A DNA stretch of 64,000 nt from JBGVSA01 sp041807905 (GTDB taxonomy: Bacteria > Pseudomonadota > Gammaproteobacteria > Burkholderiales > Rhodocyclaceae), in NCBI RefSeq assembly GCF_041807905.1, contig NZ_JBGVSA010000019.1, positions 17,920 through 81,919 on the forward strand, written 5' to 3'. The notes beneath the pieces were generated by a model that worked only from the letters and a program-made list of their open reading frames with translations, did not search any database and was not told the origin of the DNA. The position numbers and the translations under genes were made by a program. Each line of letters begins with the position of its first letter. Position 1 is the stretch's first letter. Shown in pieces: positions 7,832 to 16,456 of the stretch.

Positions 7832-9718
7832 ATGGAATTCAAACCCGCCGAACAGGAAGTCTCGCGCTTTCGCGCCCGCGTCGTCGTGGCCGCGCTGGTG
7901 GCGCTCGTCTGCTTCGGCCTGATCGTCTCGCGCTTCGTCTATCTGCAGGTCCTGCGTCACGATTACTACGCGACGCGCGCCGAGAACAACCGGATCTCGC
8001 TGGTGCCGGTGGTGCCCAACCGTGGCCTCATCATGGATCGCAACGGAGCGGTGCTGGCGCGCAACTACTCGGCATATACGCTCGAAATCACGCCCGGCAA
8101 GGTGCAGAACCTCGACGCAACGATCGATGATCTGGCCGAGATCGTCGACATCCAGGCCAAGGATCGCCGCCGCTTCAAGAAGCTGCTGGAAGAGTCCAAG
8201 AACTTCGATTCGCTGCCCATCCGCACGCGGCTGACCGACGAAGAGGTCGCGCGCTTCATCGCCCAGCGTTACCGCTTTACCGGCGTGGACGTGAAGGCGC
8301 GGCTGTTCCGCCAGTATCCGAACGGCGAGTTCGCGTCGCACGTGCTGGGCTACATCGGTCGGATCAACGCGACCGAAATGGCCAAGATCGAAGAAGACGA
8401 AGATCTCCAGGCCAACTATCGCGGCACCGAGCACATCGGCAAGGCGGGTGTCGAACAGTTCTACGAACGCGAGCTTCACGGCACGACCGGCTTCGAGCAG
8501 GTCGAGGTGGACGCCGCCGGTCGCGCCGTGCGCGCGCTATCGAGCATTCCTCCGGTGCCGGGCAACAATCTCGTGCTGACCATGGACGCTGAGTTGCAGC
8601 GCATCGCCGAACAGGCCTTCGGCAACCGGCGCGGTGCCCTGGTGGCCATCGAGCCGGGCACGGGAGGGGTGCTGGCGCTGGTGTCCAAGCCGACCTATGA
8701 CCCGAACCTGTTCGTCGATGGCATCGATACGCAGAACTGGAACGCGCTGAACAATTCGCCGGATCATCCGCTGCTCAACCGCGCCATCTACTCCGCCTAC
8801 CCGCCGGGCTCCACCTTCAAGCCCTTTATGGCGCTGGCCGCGCTCGAAACCGGCAAGCGCACGCCCGAGCAGGCCATCGCCGACCCTGGTTATTTCATCT
8901 TCGGCAACAACCGTTTCCGCGACGACAAGCCGGGCGGCCACGGCATGGTCGACATGATCAAATCGATCGTGGTGTCGTGCGACACGTATTACTACATGCT
9001 CGCCAACGACATGGGCATCGACCTGATTGCCAAGTTCATGGGCGAGATGGGTTTCGGTTCCCGGACCGGCATCGACATCAGCGGCGAATCGACGGGCGTG
9101 TTGCCCTCGCAGGAATGGAAGAAGCGCCGCTTCAAGAAGCCCGAGCAGCAGAAGTGGTACGCGGGCGAGACGATCTCCATCGGGATCGGGCAGGGCTACA
9201 ACTCGTACACGCCGCTGCAGCTCGCGCACGCTACCGCCACGCTGGCTGCCGGCGGCGTCATGTTCAAGCCGCACGTGGTGCGCTATATCGACAGCGCGCA
9301 GAACGGCCAGCGCCGCGTGGTCGAGCCCACGCCCGTCAAGACGCTGCCCTACAAGCCTCAGAACATCGACGTCATCACCAAGGCCATGGTCGGCGTGACC
9401 AAATGGGGAACGGCCGCGCGCGTGTTTGCCGGCGCCAAGTACGAATCCGCGGGCAAGACCGGCACGGCTCAGGTGTTCTCCCTCAAGGGCGCCAAGTACC
9501 AGGAAAGCTCCACCCATGAGCGCCTGCGCGATCACGCGCTGTACATCGGTTACGCGCCGGCCGACCATCCGACCATTGCCGTGGCGGTGATCGTCGAGAA
9601 TGGCGGCTGGGGGGCTTCGGCCGCCGCGCCGATCGCGCGCCAGATCTTCGATTACTACCTGACCGGCAAGAAGCCGCAAGGGCCGGCACCGGAAGATCCG
9701 GAAGCGGTGGACGAATGA
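7832..9718 (+). CDS. mrdA: penicillin-binding protein 2 (elongasome transpeptidase)
   Basis: PBP2 cross-links peptidoglycan during side-wall growth, working with the RodA polymerase. The 628-residue product has an N-terminal membrane anchor (about residues 16-36), a dimerisation/pedestal domain and a C-terminal transpeptidase domain. The catalytic motifs are Ser327-Thr-Phe-Lys330, Ser382-Cys-Asp384 and Lys542-Thr-Gly, at almost the same positions as in E. coli PBP2. Its last four bases overlap rodA (ATGA), the usual arrangement for the complex. Confidence 0.97.
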   Translation: MEFKPAEQEVSRFRARVVVAALVALVCFGLIVSRFVYLQVLRHDYYATRAENNRISLVPVVPNRGLIMDRNGAVLARNYSAYTLEITPGKVQNLDATIDDLAEIVDIQAKDRRRFKKLLEESKNFDSLPIRTRLTDEEVARFIAQRYRFTGVDVKARLFRQYPNGEFASHVLGYIGRINATEMAKIEEDEDLQANYRGTEHIGKAGVEQFYERELHGTTGFEQVEVDAAGRAVRALSSIPPVPGNNLVLTMDAELQRIAEQAFGNRRGALVAIEPGTGGVLALVSKPTYDPNLFVDGIDTQNWNALNNSPDHPLLNRAIYSAYPPGSTFKPFMALAALETGKRTPEQAIADPGYFIFGNNRFRDDKPGGHGMVDMIKSIVVSCDTYYYMLANDMGIDLIAKFMGEMGFGSRTGIDISGESTGVLPSQEWKKRRFKKPEQQKWYAGETISIGIGQGYNSYTPLQLAHATATLAAGGVMFKPHVVRYIDSAQNGQRRVVEPTPVKTLPYKPQNIDVITKAMVGVTKWGTAARVFAGAKYESAGKTGTAQVFSLKGAKYQESSTHERLRDHALYIGYAPADHPTIAVAVIVENGGWGASAAAPIARQIFDYYLTGKKPQGPAPEDPEAVDE

Positions 9719-10854
9719 ACGCGAATCTCAATCCGCTCTATTACCTGAAGAAGATCGTCTCGCCGCTTGATCCGTGGCTGCTCGGCATCCTCGCCGTCCT
9801 GCTGGGTTTCGCGTACGTGCTGATGATGAGCGCGTCGCCTGAGCGGCTGGAGTCGCACACGCTCAATCTCGTCGTCGCGCTGCTGGCGATGTGGGTGGTC
9901 GCCAGCATTCCGCCGCAGCGCCTGTCTTCGCTCGCGCTGCCCCTGTACGTGGTGGGAGTGTTGCTGCTGGTGGCGGTTGCGACGGTGGGCGAGGTGAGCA
10001 AGGGCGCGCAGCGCTGGCTCAACATCGGCATCATGCGTATCCAGCCGTCGGAGCTCATGAAGATCGCCATGCCGCTGATGCTGGCGTGGTATTTCCAGAA
10101 GCGCGAGGGCAGCCTGCGGTTCTACGACTTTGTCGCCGCCATCGTGTTGCTCGGCGTGCCGCTGGCGCTGATCGCCAAGCAACCCGACCTGGGCACGGCG
10201 ATCCTCGTGCTGGGCGCGGGTTTCTTCGTGATCTTCTTCGCGGGCCTGTCGTGGAAGCTGATCGTGCCGGTCAGCATCCTCGGCGTGGTGGCCATCATCG
10301 GCATCATCAGCTACGAAACCCAGATCTGTGCGCCGGGCGTGGAATGGCCAGGCCTGCGCGAATACCAGAAGCATCGCGTGTGTACGCTGCTCGACCCTTC
10401 GTCCGACCCGCTCGGCAAGGGCTTTCACACCATCCAGTCGACCATCGCGGTGGGGTCCGGCGGCATCGTCGGCAAGGGCTGGCGGCAGGGCACGCAGACG
10501 CATCTCGATTTCCTTCCCGAACGCCATACCGACTTCATCCTCGCCGTGCTGTCCGAAGAGTTCGGGCTGGTCGGCGTAGGCGTGTTGATCGTGCTGTACC
10601 TGCTGTTGCTGGCGCGCGGCTTTGCCATTGCGCTCAATGCCACGACGATGTTTGCGCGGCTGCTGGCCGGTGCCATCACGATGAATTTCTTCACCTATGC
10701 GTTCGTGAACATGGGGATGGTCAGCGGCATCCTGCCGGTGGTGGGCGTGCCGCTTCCGCTGGTAAGCTACGGCGGCACCGCACTGGTCACCCTGTGCATC
10801 GGCATGGGTTTGTTGATGAGCATCCAGCGCCAGCGCGTGCGACTGTCCGAGTGA
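9715..10854 (+). CDS. rodA: rod shape-determining SEDS peptidoglycan glycosyltransferase RodA
   Basis: RodA is a SEDS-family polymerase that makes glycan strands from lipid II. The product has 379 residues (E. coli 370) with about ten membrane segments. Family stretches include KGAQRWLNIGIMRIQPSELMKIAMPL, KQPDLGTAILVL (holding the catalytic Asp), LPERHTDFI and GVPLPLVSYGGTALV. It overlaps mrdA by four bases, and rlpA follows 15 bases later. Confidence 0.97.
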   Translation: MNANLNPLYYLKKIVSPLDPWLLGILAVLLGFAYVLMMSASPERLESHTLNLVVALLAMWVVASIPPQRLSSLALPLYVVGVLLLVAVATVGEVSKGAQRWLNIGIMRIQPSELMKIAMPLMLAWYFQKREGSLRFYDFVAAIVLLGVPLALIAKQPDLGTAILVLGAGFFVIFFAGLSWKLIVPVSILGVVAIIGIISYETQICAPGVEWPGLREYQKHRVCTLLDPSSDPLGKGFHTIQSTIAVGSGGIVGKGWRQGTQTHLDFLPERHTDFILAVLSEEFGLVGVGVLIVLYLLLLARGFAIALNATTMFARLLAGAITMNFFTYAFVNMGMVSGILPVVGVPLPLVSYGGTALVTLCIGMGLLMSIQRQRVRLSE

Positions 10855-10869
10855 TTGTCTGGAGCGCGC

Positions 10870-11889
10870 ATGAAGCAGTCCGGCCAGCAGCGACGAACGA
10901 GCCTTCCGGCGTGTGGCGCCCTTGTCCCCGCCCTGTGCATTGCCGCCTTGCTGGCTGCCTGTTCCACCGCACCGACCACGCCCGACTCGGGTAGCAGCGG
11001 CGCACCGTCCGCCACCAAACCGGCGCCGTCCAAGCCCGCACAAGGCACCGCCAAGCGCGGCGGCGGTTACTACAAGGACGACGGTCCGGACGACAATCCG
11101 CCAGACAATCTTGCCGACGTGCCCGACGCGGTGCCCAGGCTGGAGCCGCTGCATCGCTTTGCCAATCGACCCTATACGGCGCTCGGCCAGAACTACACGC
11201 CGCGACTCGAGATCGGCCCCTACACCGAACGCGGTGTGGCCAGCTGGTATGGCAAGAAATTCCACGGCGCCAACACGTCGAGCGGCGAACCGTACGACAT
11301 GTATGCCATGACGGCGGCGCATCCGACGCTGCCGATTCCGAGCTATGCGCGTGTCACCAACCTCGATAACGGGCGCTCAGTCATCGTGCGCATCAACGAC
11401 AGAGGCCCGTTCCACTCCAGCCGCGTCATCGATCTGTCATACACCGCCGCGTGGAAGCTGGGTTACGTGAACAAAGGCTCCACGCGCGTGGAGGTCCAGG
11501 CAATCGTGCCCGGTGATGTGGCCATCATCGCCGCGACGCCGGACAAGACGCCTGCCGGCAAGTCGTCCGCCGACACGCCCGACCCCATCGCGCAGTTGAT
11601 CGCGGCGGATGCTGGCGCCGTGGCGGTGAGCGAGCCGAGCGGCGCGTCCATCGCACGCGGCATATTCCTGCAACTGGGTGTGTTCAGTGACTCGCGCAAC
11701 GCGGATAGCTTCCGCGATTACGTGCAGACCGAACTGAAGTGGCTGCCCAAGACGCTCGCGGTGTTCAATGGCGACGACGGACGCTATCGGCTGCAGCTCG
11801 GTCCGTTCGATGACACGCAGTCGGCACGCACCACCGCCGACCGCATCGCCCAGTCGCTCAAGCTCAAGCCGTTTCTCGTCCAGCGCTGA
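10870..11889 (+). CDS. rlpA: RlpA septal ring lytic transglycosylase, lipoprotein
   Basis: RlpA cleaves glycan strands lacking stem peptides. The 339-residue product starts with a lipoprotein signal ending in LLAAC (Cys31), then a Pro/Ala linker. A double-psi beta-barrel follows (GVASWYGKKFHGANTSSGE near residue 120 and RINDRGPF near 175), with a C-terminal SPOR domain (QLGVFSDSRNADSF... to the end) that binds denuded glycan. The frame can be opened 15 bases upstream at a TTG, but ATG 10870 lies after TGGAG and gives a normal signal peptide. It is the last gene of the mre operon; dacA, a common next gene, is absent. Confidence 0.94.
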   Translation: MKQSGQQRRTSLPACGALVPALCIAALLAACSTAPTTPDSGSSGAPSATKPAPSKPAQGTAKRGGGYYKDDGPDDNPPDNLADVPDAVPRLEPLHRFANRPYTALGQNYTPRLEIGPYTERGVASWYGKKFHGANTSSGEPYDMYAMTAAHPTLPIPSYARVTNLDNGRSVIVRINDRGPFHSSRVIDLSYTAAWKLGYVNKGSTRVEVQAIVPGDVAIIAATPDKTPAGKSSADTPDPIAQLIAADAGAVAVSEPSGASIARGIFLQLGVFSDSRNADSFRDYVQTELKWLPKTLAVFNGDDGRYRLQLGPFDDTQSARTTADRIAQSLKLKPFLVQR

Positions 11890-11895
11890 GCGGAC

Positions 11896-12279
11896 TCAGT
11901 AAGCCATCGAATCGTAGGTGGGCCGACGGCCTTCCAGCGACAGCGTGACCTCGTTCGGTGCGCACACCGCCACGGCGCCGCTGCGCGCCAGCCACCCTTG
12001 TTTGACGCAGTATTGTCGAGGGCCGGGGTCCGACTGCACGCGCGCCCGCCCCGGGGCCACTTCGATCCGTGTGAGTCCGATCGGCCCTGAGACATCGAAA
12101 TGCGCGGTGTGGTCCAGCGGGAGCTTTGCCACGATCTGCCCCCTCGCCCGGACCACCGCCACCTGCGGCGCGTCGCCGCGCCAGAACGTCGCGCCCAGCG
12201 CCACGGTGAGGCTCGCCCCGGCCACAAATACCAGTACGTCGCCCGCGCGAATGTAGCGATGCCAGTCGCGGGCAGCCAT
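11896..12279 (-). CDS. NusG domain II-like membrane-anchored protein
   Basis: A 127-residue product with one N-terminal membrane segment (about residues 11-32) followed by an exported domain. It resembles the NusG_II (KOW-less NusG domain 2) family: a beta-rich core with VVRARGQIVAKLPLD and a C-terminal W-x3-G-x5-CAPNEV segment. Such small proteins have no firm function. The start is two bases downstream of the rapZ stop, so the two are probably co-translated. It is convergent with rlpA and ends six bases after it. Longer upstream frames overlap rapZ and are not credible. Confidence 0.72.
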   Translation of the reverse strand: MAARDWHRYIRAGDVLVFVAGASLTVALGATFWRGDAPQVAVVRARGQIVAKLPLDHTAHFDVSGPIGLTRIEVAPGRARVQSDPGPRQYCVKQGWLARSGAVAVCAPNEVTLSLEGRRPTYDSMAY

Positions 12280-12281
12280 GG

Positions 12282-13121
12282 TTACTTGAGCGAGCGGTGG
12301 CGCACCAGCACCTTGACCTGTCCGGTGAATTGCCGGGCCAGCCATTCGGCCAGATACACCGAGCGATGCTGGCCGCCAGTGCAGCCGATGCCGACGGTGA
12401 GGTAGCTGCGCCCGTCGCGCACGAAGCTGGGCAACCAGTCCCCGACGAATTTGTGGATGTCCTGCGCCATGCGGTGCACGTCCGGCGAGGCTTCGAGAAA
12501 ATCGATCACCTCGCGGTCCTTGCCGGTGAAGGGCCGCAGGCTCGGGTCCCAATAGGGGTTGGGCAGGCAGCGCACGTCGAAGACCATATCGGCGTCGACC
12601 GGGATGCCATGCTTGAAGCCGAAGGACTGGAACAACAGCGTCAGGCCGGCGCCGGGGGCTGCGTTGATGATGTCCTTGACCCAGGTGCGCAGCGTATTGG
12701 GGTGCAGGTCGCTGGTATCGATGCGGTGGCCGATTTCGCCGACCTGGGCGAGCAGGTCGCGCTCGCGCGCGATGGCTTCTTCAATGGTCAGTCCGAGCTC
12801 GGACAGCGGATGGCGCCGCCGTGTCTCAGAGAAGCGCGCCACCAGCGTTTCATCGCGCGAATCCAGGAAGATGAAGCGCAGGTCGCCCACGCGGGCCCGC
12901 AGTGCCGCCACCGCTTCGGGCACGTTTTCGATCGACGCCCCCGAACGCACATCGACCGCTACGCCCACCCGTTGGTAACCGGCCGCATCGAGATTGTCGA
13001 TCAGCCCCGGCAGCAGGGCCACGGGGAGGTTATCGACACAGTAGTAGCCCGCGTCTTCCAGCACGTTGAGCGCGATGCTCTTGCCGGAGCCGGACAGGCC
13101 GCTGATCAGGGTGAGTTGCAT
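12282..13121 (-). CDS. rapZ: RNase adapter / nucleotide-binding protein RapZ
   Basis: In enteric bacteria RapZ brings GlmZ sRNA to RNase E and so controls glucosamine-6-phosphate synthesis. The 279-residue product (E. coli 284) has a Walker A GLSGSGKS (residues 8-15), the segment DAGYYCVDNLP, a Walker B-like LRFIFLDS, and the conserved C-terminal TVGIGCTGGQHRSVY. The ATG at 13121 is chosen because MQLTLISGLSGSGKS is the family N-terminus. It is not next to ptsN/hprK/rpoN, where RapZ is often found. Its role in this organism is inferred from family only. Confidence 0.94.
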   Translation of the reverse strand: MQLTLISGLSGSGKSIALNVLEDAGYYCVDNLPVALLPGLIDNLDAAGYQRVGVAVDVRSGASIENVPEAVAALRARVGDLRFIFLDSRDETLVARFSETRRRHPLSELGLTIEEAIARERDLLAQVGEIGHRIDTSDLHPNTLRTWVKDIINAAPGAGLTLLFQSFGFKHGIPVDADMVFDVRCLPNPYWDPSLRPFTGKDREVIDFLEASPDVHRMAQDIHKFVGDWLPSFVRDGRSYLTVGIGCTGGQHRSVYLAEWLARQFTGQVKVLVRHRSLK

Positions 13122-13333
13122 GGCAGAAACCGGTTGATGGCATTGAGACAGCGTGCCGATGTTACGACGGGGACATGAAAACAGGAACCGTCTCCGGGCC
13201 ACCGCAGGCACGCGCCGGAATTTTCCGTCATTGGTGCTACTCCCTATTTGAAAAAGAAACGCCCACGCTACATTCAGATGTTATGGTCTGGACCGATTCA
13301 GAACGGTCCGGAACTCGTGAGTACGTTGCGGGG

Positions 13334-14023
13334 ATGTCGGGGGACACTCACTTGCATTACACCTTCGATTTTCAATCGGTCTTCGCGGCCTGGCCGCTGT
13401 TGTTGGGCGGCACGTGGCTGACGGTCAAGCTGTCGCTCCTGGCGATGGTGATCGGCCTGTGCATCGCGATCGTGGGCGCCCTGTGCAAGACCAACGGGCC
13501 GAAATGGCTGCGCTTCATCGTCAATGTCTACATAGAGCTGATCCGGAACACGCCGTTCCTCGTGCAGCTGTTCTTTTTCTTCTTCGGCCTGCCGGCCATG
13601 GGTGTGACGCTGTCGCCCAACACCGCCGCGCTGATTGCGATGTTCGTGAATGTGGGCGCATACGCCACGGAAATCATCCGCGCGGGCATCGAGTCCATCA
13701 ATCGCGGGCAGATCGAAGCCGGCCTGGCGCTCAATCTGAGTCGGCTGCAGGTGTTCCGCTTCATCATCCTCAAGCCTGCATTGCGCGCGATCTATCCGGC
13801 GCTGACGAGCCAGTTCATCCTGCTGATGCTGACTTCCGCCGTGGTGTCGGCCATCTCGGCCAACGACCTGACGTCGGTGGCGGCCAAACTGCAGTCCGAT
13901 ACCTTCAAGAGCTTCGAGATCTACATCGTGGTGACGGCGATCTACCTCGTGCTGTCGCAATTGTTCTCGCTGCTCTTCCGCGTCATCTACCGCGCCAATT
14001 TCAACTACCCGGAGGGCCGCTGA
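13334..14023 (+). CDS. polar amino-acid ABC transporter permease 1
   Basis: An inner-membrane permease of the His/Glu/Gln/Arg/opine family. About five membrane segments are visible, with the family entry IELIRNTPFLVQLFFFFFGLP and the EAA loop IEAGLALNLSRLQVFRFIILKPALR, which docks the ATPase. The frame is open far upstream; the ATG at 13334 gives 229 residues. A TTG at 13352, after GGGGGAC (13338-13344), is an equally good start and would give 223. It is first of four genes (permease, permease, binding protein, ATPase), two bases before the next. TTGAAA at 13248-13253 may be a -35. Confidence 0.88.
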   Translation: MSGDTHLHYTFDFQSVFAAWPLLLGGTWLTVKLSLLAMVIGLCIAIVGALCKTNGPKWLRFIVNVYIELIRNTPFLVQLFFFFFGLPAMGVTLSPNTAALIAMFVNVGAYATEIIRAGIESINRGQIEAGLALNLSRLQVFRFIILKPALRAIYPALTSQFILLMLTSAVVSAISANDLTSVAAKLQSDTFKSFEIYIVVTAIYLVLSQLFSLLFRVIYRANFNYPEGR

Positions 14024-14024
14024 C

Positions 14025-14681
14025 ATGTTGCGCGACTTCGGCATGGGCGATTTCTGGTTCATCGTGTTCGCCGCACGCTGGACGATCCTGCTGTCTCTGG
14101 TGGCTTTCGTCGGCGGTGCGTTTGGCGGGCTGATCCTGGCGTTGGCACGGACTTCGCGCGTGCGCGCACTGGAATGGGCGGCGAGCCTGTTCATCCAGGT
14201 ATTCCAGGGCACACCGCTGCTGATGCAGTTGTTCCTGGTGTTTTTCGGTGCCCCCGTACTTGGTATCAACATCAATCCGTGGATCGCTGCGGCCATCGCC
14301 CTGGCGTTCAACACCAGCGCCTTTCTTGGCGAAATCTGGCGCGGCTGCATCCAGGCGGTGCCGCGCGGCCAGTGGGAAGCCGCCGATGCGCTCAGCCTGC
14401 ATTACACGGACCGCATGCGCTTCGTGGTGCTTCCGCAGGCGCTCAAGATTGCTTTGCCGCCCACCGTCGGCTATCTGGTGCAGGTCATCAAGGGCACTTC
14501 GCTGGCAGCCATCATCGGTTTCGTCGAGCTGACGCGCGCGGGGCAGGTGATCAACAACGCCACTTTCGAACCGCTGATCGTGTTCGGCCTCGTGGCCGGC
14601 ATCTACTTCATCTTGTGCTGGCCGCTGTCGCTTTGGAGCGCGCGGCTCGAACGCCGATACGCGGCCGCGCTGGCTCGCTGA
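14025..14681 (+). CDS. polar amino-acid ABC transporter permease 2
   Basis: The second membrane subunit, 218 residues, from the same family as the gene before it. It has the matching motifs FIQVFQGTPLLMQLFLVFFG and the EAA loop WEAADALSLHYTDRMRFVVLPQALK, with about five membrane segments. The two permeases should form a heterodimeric channel. The ATG lies two bases after the first permease stop, indicating coupled translation. Confidence 0.92.
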   Translation: MLRDFGMGDFWFIVFAARWTILLSLVAFVGGAFGGLILALARTSRVRALEWAASLFIQVFQGTPLLMQLFLVFFGAPVLGININPWIAAAIALAFNTSAFLGEIWRGCIQAVPRGQWEAADALSLHYTDRMRFVVLPQALKIALPPTVGYLVQVIKGTSLAAIIGFVELTRAGQVINNATFEPLIVFGLVAGIYFILCWPLSLWSARLERRYAAALAR

Positions 14682-14722
14682 CGCGGCTCTTTTTGCAGGT
14701 CTACGAGAACAGGAGACTTACC

Positions 14723-15553
14723 ATGCGTACATCGATTTCGCGTCGCTTCTTCGGGCGTGCCTGCGGCATGCTCGGCGCGCTGGCGCTCATTGGGCTTACC
14801 TTCAGCGCGACGGCCGGCGCGCAGACCGTGGCGGACATCAAGAAGAAGGGCGAACTTACCGTCGGCATGCTGGTGGACTTCCCGCCCTACGGCATTCTCA
14901 ACAGCAGTAACGAGCCGGACGGCTACGACGCCGACGTGGCGCGGCTGCTCGCCAAGCAATGGGGCGTCAAGCTCAATCTGGTTCCCGTGACGGGGCCGAA
15001 CCGCATTCCGTACCTGCAGACCAACAAGGTCGATCTGCTCATCGCTTCGCTCGCCATCACCCCGGAGCGCGCCAAGCAGGTGCAGTTTTCGGCACCGTAT
15101 GCCAGCGCCAGCATCATGCTGAACGCGCCGAAGACCTCCAAGATCAAGGTGCCGGCCGATCTCAAGGGGGTGAAGGTCGCGGTGGCGCGTGCCAGCACGC
15201 AGGACGTGGCGCTGAGCGCGATCGCGCCGGAAGGTACGCTGATTCATCGTTTCGACGACGACGCCTCGGCGGTCCAGGCGCTGCTCTCCGGGCAGGTGGA
15301 CGCGATCGGCAGTTCGACGACCGTGCTGTCGCAGATCGAAAAGCGCATGCCCGGTAAGTTCGAAAGCAAGTTCCCGCTCAAGCAGCAATACCATGGCATC
15401 GTCATGCGCCTGGGTCAGGACGATCTGCTCAAGGCCGTCAATGCATTCGTCGCGCAGAACCGCGCCAACGGCGAATTTGCCAGGCTCTACCAGAAGTGGC
15501 TTGGCATCCCGATGCCCGACATGCCCGACAACCTGGAAGCCGCCCTCAAGTGA
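14723..15553 (+). CDS. extracellular solute-binding protein, family 3
   Basis: The periplasmic amino-acid receptor of the transporter, 276 residues, starting at an ATG after AGGAGA (14711-14716). The signal peptide carries an SRRFFGR motif at residues 6-12, close to the twin-arginine consensus, followed by a hydrophobic stretch and a cleavage site near ATAGA-QT. The mature part has the family-3 pattern: ELTVGMLVDFPPYG, DGYDADVARLLAKQWG, DLLIASLAITPERAKQVQFSAPY and DAIGSSTTVL. Substrate cannot be fixed from sequence; a polar amino acid is likely. Confidence 0.92.
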   Translation: MRTSISRRFFGRACGMLGALALIGLTFSATAGAQTVADIKKKGELTVGMLVDFPPYGILNSSNEPDGYDADVARLLAKQWGVKLNLVPVTGPNRIPYLQTNKVDLLIASLAITPERAKQVQFSAPYASASIMLNAPKTSKIKVPADLKGVKVAVARASTQDVALSAIAPEGTLIHRFDDDASAVQALLSGQVDAIGSSTTVLSQIEKRMPGKFESKFPLKQQYHGIVMRLGQDDLLKAVNAFVAQNRANGEFARLYQKWLGIPMPDMPDNLEAALK

Positions 15554-15565
15554 GGTGACATTCGC

Positions 15566-16345
15566 ATGACCGATACGCTCGCAACGACATCCCCCAGCGC
15601 AGGCACCTCCATCATCCGCATGGAGGGTGTCAACAAGTGGTATGGGGATTTCCAGGTTCTCAAGGACATCAACCTCGATGTCAGTCCCGGCGAGCGTATC
15701 GTCATCTGCGGCCCATCGGGGTCGGGCAAGTCGACGCTGATCCGTTGCATCAACCGGCTGGAAACCTTCCAGCAAGGGCACGTCGTCGTCGATGGCACCG
15801 ACCTCACCGGCAGCGGCAAGAGCGTCGATGCCGTGCGGCGCGAAGTCGGCATGGTGTTCCAGCAGTTCAATCTCTTCTCGCACCTGACCGTGCTGGAAAA
15901 CTGCACCCTGTCGCCCATCCGCACGCGCAAGGTCAGCCGCGAAGAGGCGGAAGAAACCGCCATGCACTACCTGCGCCGTGTGCGCATTCCCGAGCAGGCC
16001 AACAAGTACCCGGCGCAATTGTCGGGCGGCCAGCAGCAGCGCGTGGCAATCGCGCGCGCGCTGTGCATGAAGCCCAAGATCATGCTGTTCGACGAACCGA
16101 CTTCGGCGCTCGATCCCGAGATGGTCAAGGAAGTGCTCGACACCATGGTCAGCCTGGCCGAGGACGGGATGACGATGTTGTGCGTGACGCACGAGATGGG
16201 TTTTGCCAGCAAGGTGGCGCACCGGGTGGTGTTCATGGCCGAGGGGCAGATCCTCGAGCAGGCCTCGCCGGATGTGTTCTTCAGCCAGCCGAAGCACGAA
16301 AAGACCCGGCAGTTCCTTGGGCAGATCCTGCACACGCACGCATAG
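15566..16345 (+). CDS. polar amino-acid ABC transporter ATP-binding protein
   Basis: The GlnQ-like ATPase driving the transporter, 259 residues. Walker A GPSGSGKST has Lys55; the Q-loop is FQQFNLFSHLT, the signature LSGGQQQR, Walker B IMLFDEPTSALDPE and the switch His in CVTHEMGFA. The long N-terminus before the first beta strand is common in this subfamily. It is last in the operon. The stop is followed by a weak CCGGGC/GCCCGG hairpin (16362-16379) without a T-run, and then the convergent chemoreceptor gene. Confidence 0.95.
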   Translation: MTDTLATTSPSAGTSIIRMEGVNKWYGDFQVLKDINLDVSPGERIVICGPSGSGKSTLIRCINRLETFQQGHVVVDGTDLTGSGKSVDAVRREVGMVFQQFNLFSHLTVLENCTLSPIRTRKVSREEAEETAMHYLRRVRIPEQANKYPAQLSGGQQQRVAIARALCMKPKIMLFDEPTSALDPEMVKEVLDTMVSLAEDGMTMLCVTHEMGFASKVAHRVVFMAEGQILEQASPDVFFSQPKHEKTRQFLGQILHTHA

Positions 16346-16456
16346 GCGGCATTGCAAGGGGCCGGGCCTTTCTGCCCGGAAAGGTCCTGCCTGGAGCGAT
16401 CCGTTTGGTCAGCGAGCGGCTTGACTGCGGGCCGGGCATACGACAAAGACGGGCCC

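Noticed and set aside
10855..10869. TTG start giving five more residues on RlpA
   Set aside because: The ATG at 10870 has TGGAG at good spacing and gives a normal lipoprotein signal.
16362..16379. CCGGGC/GCCCGG hairpin after the amino-acid transporter ATPase gene
   Set aside because: No T-run follows on plus, and the stem is short. Not annotated as a terminator.
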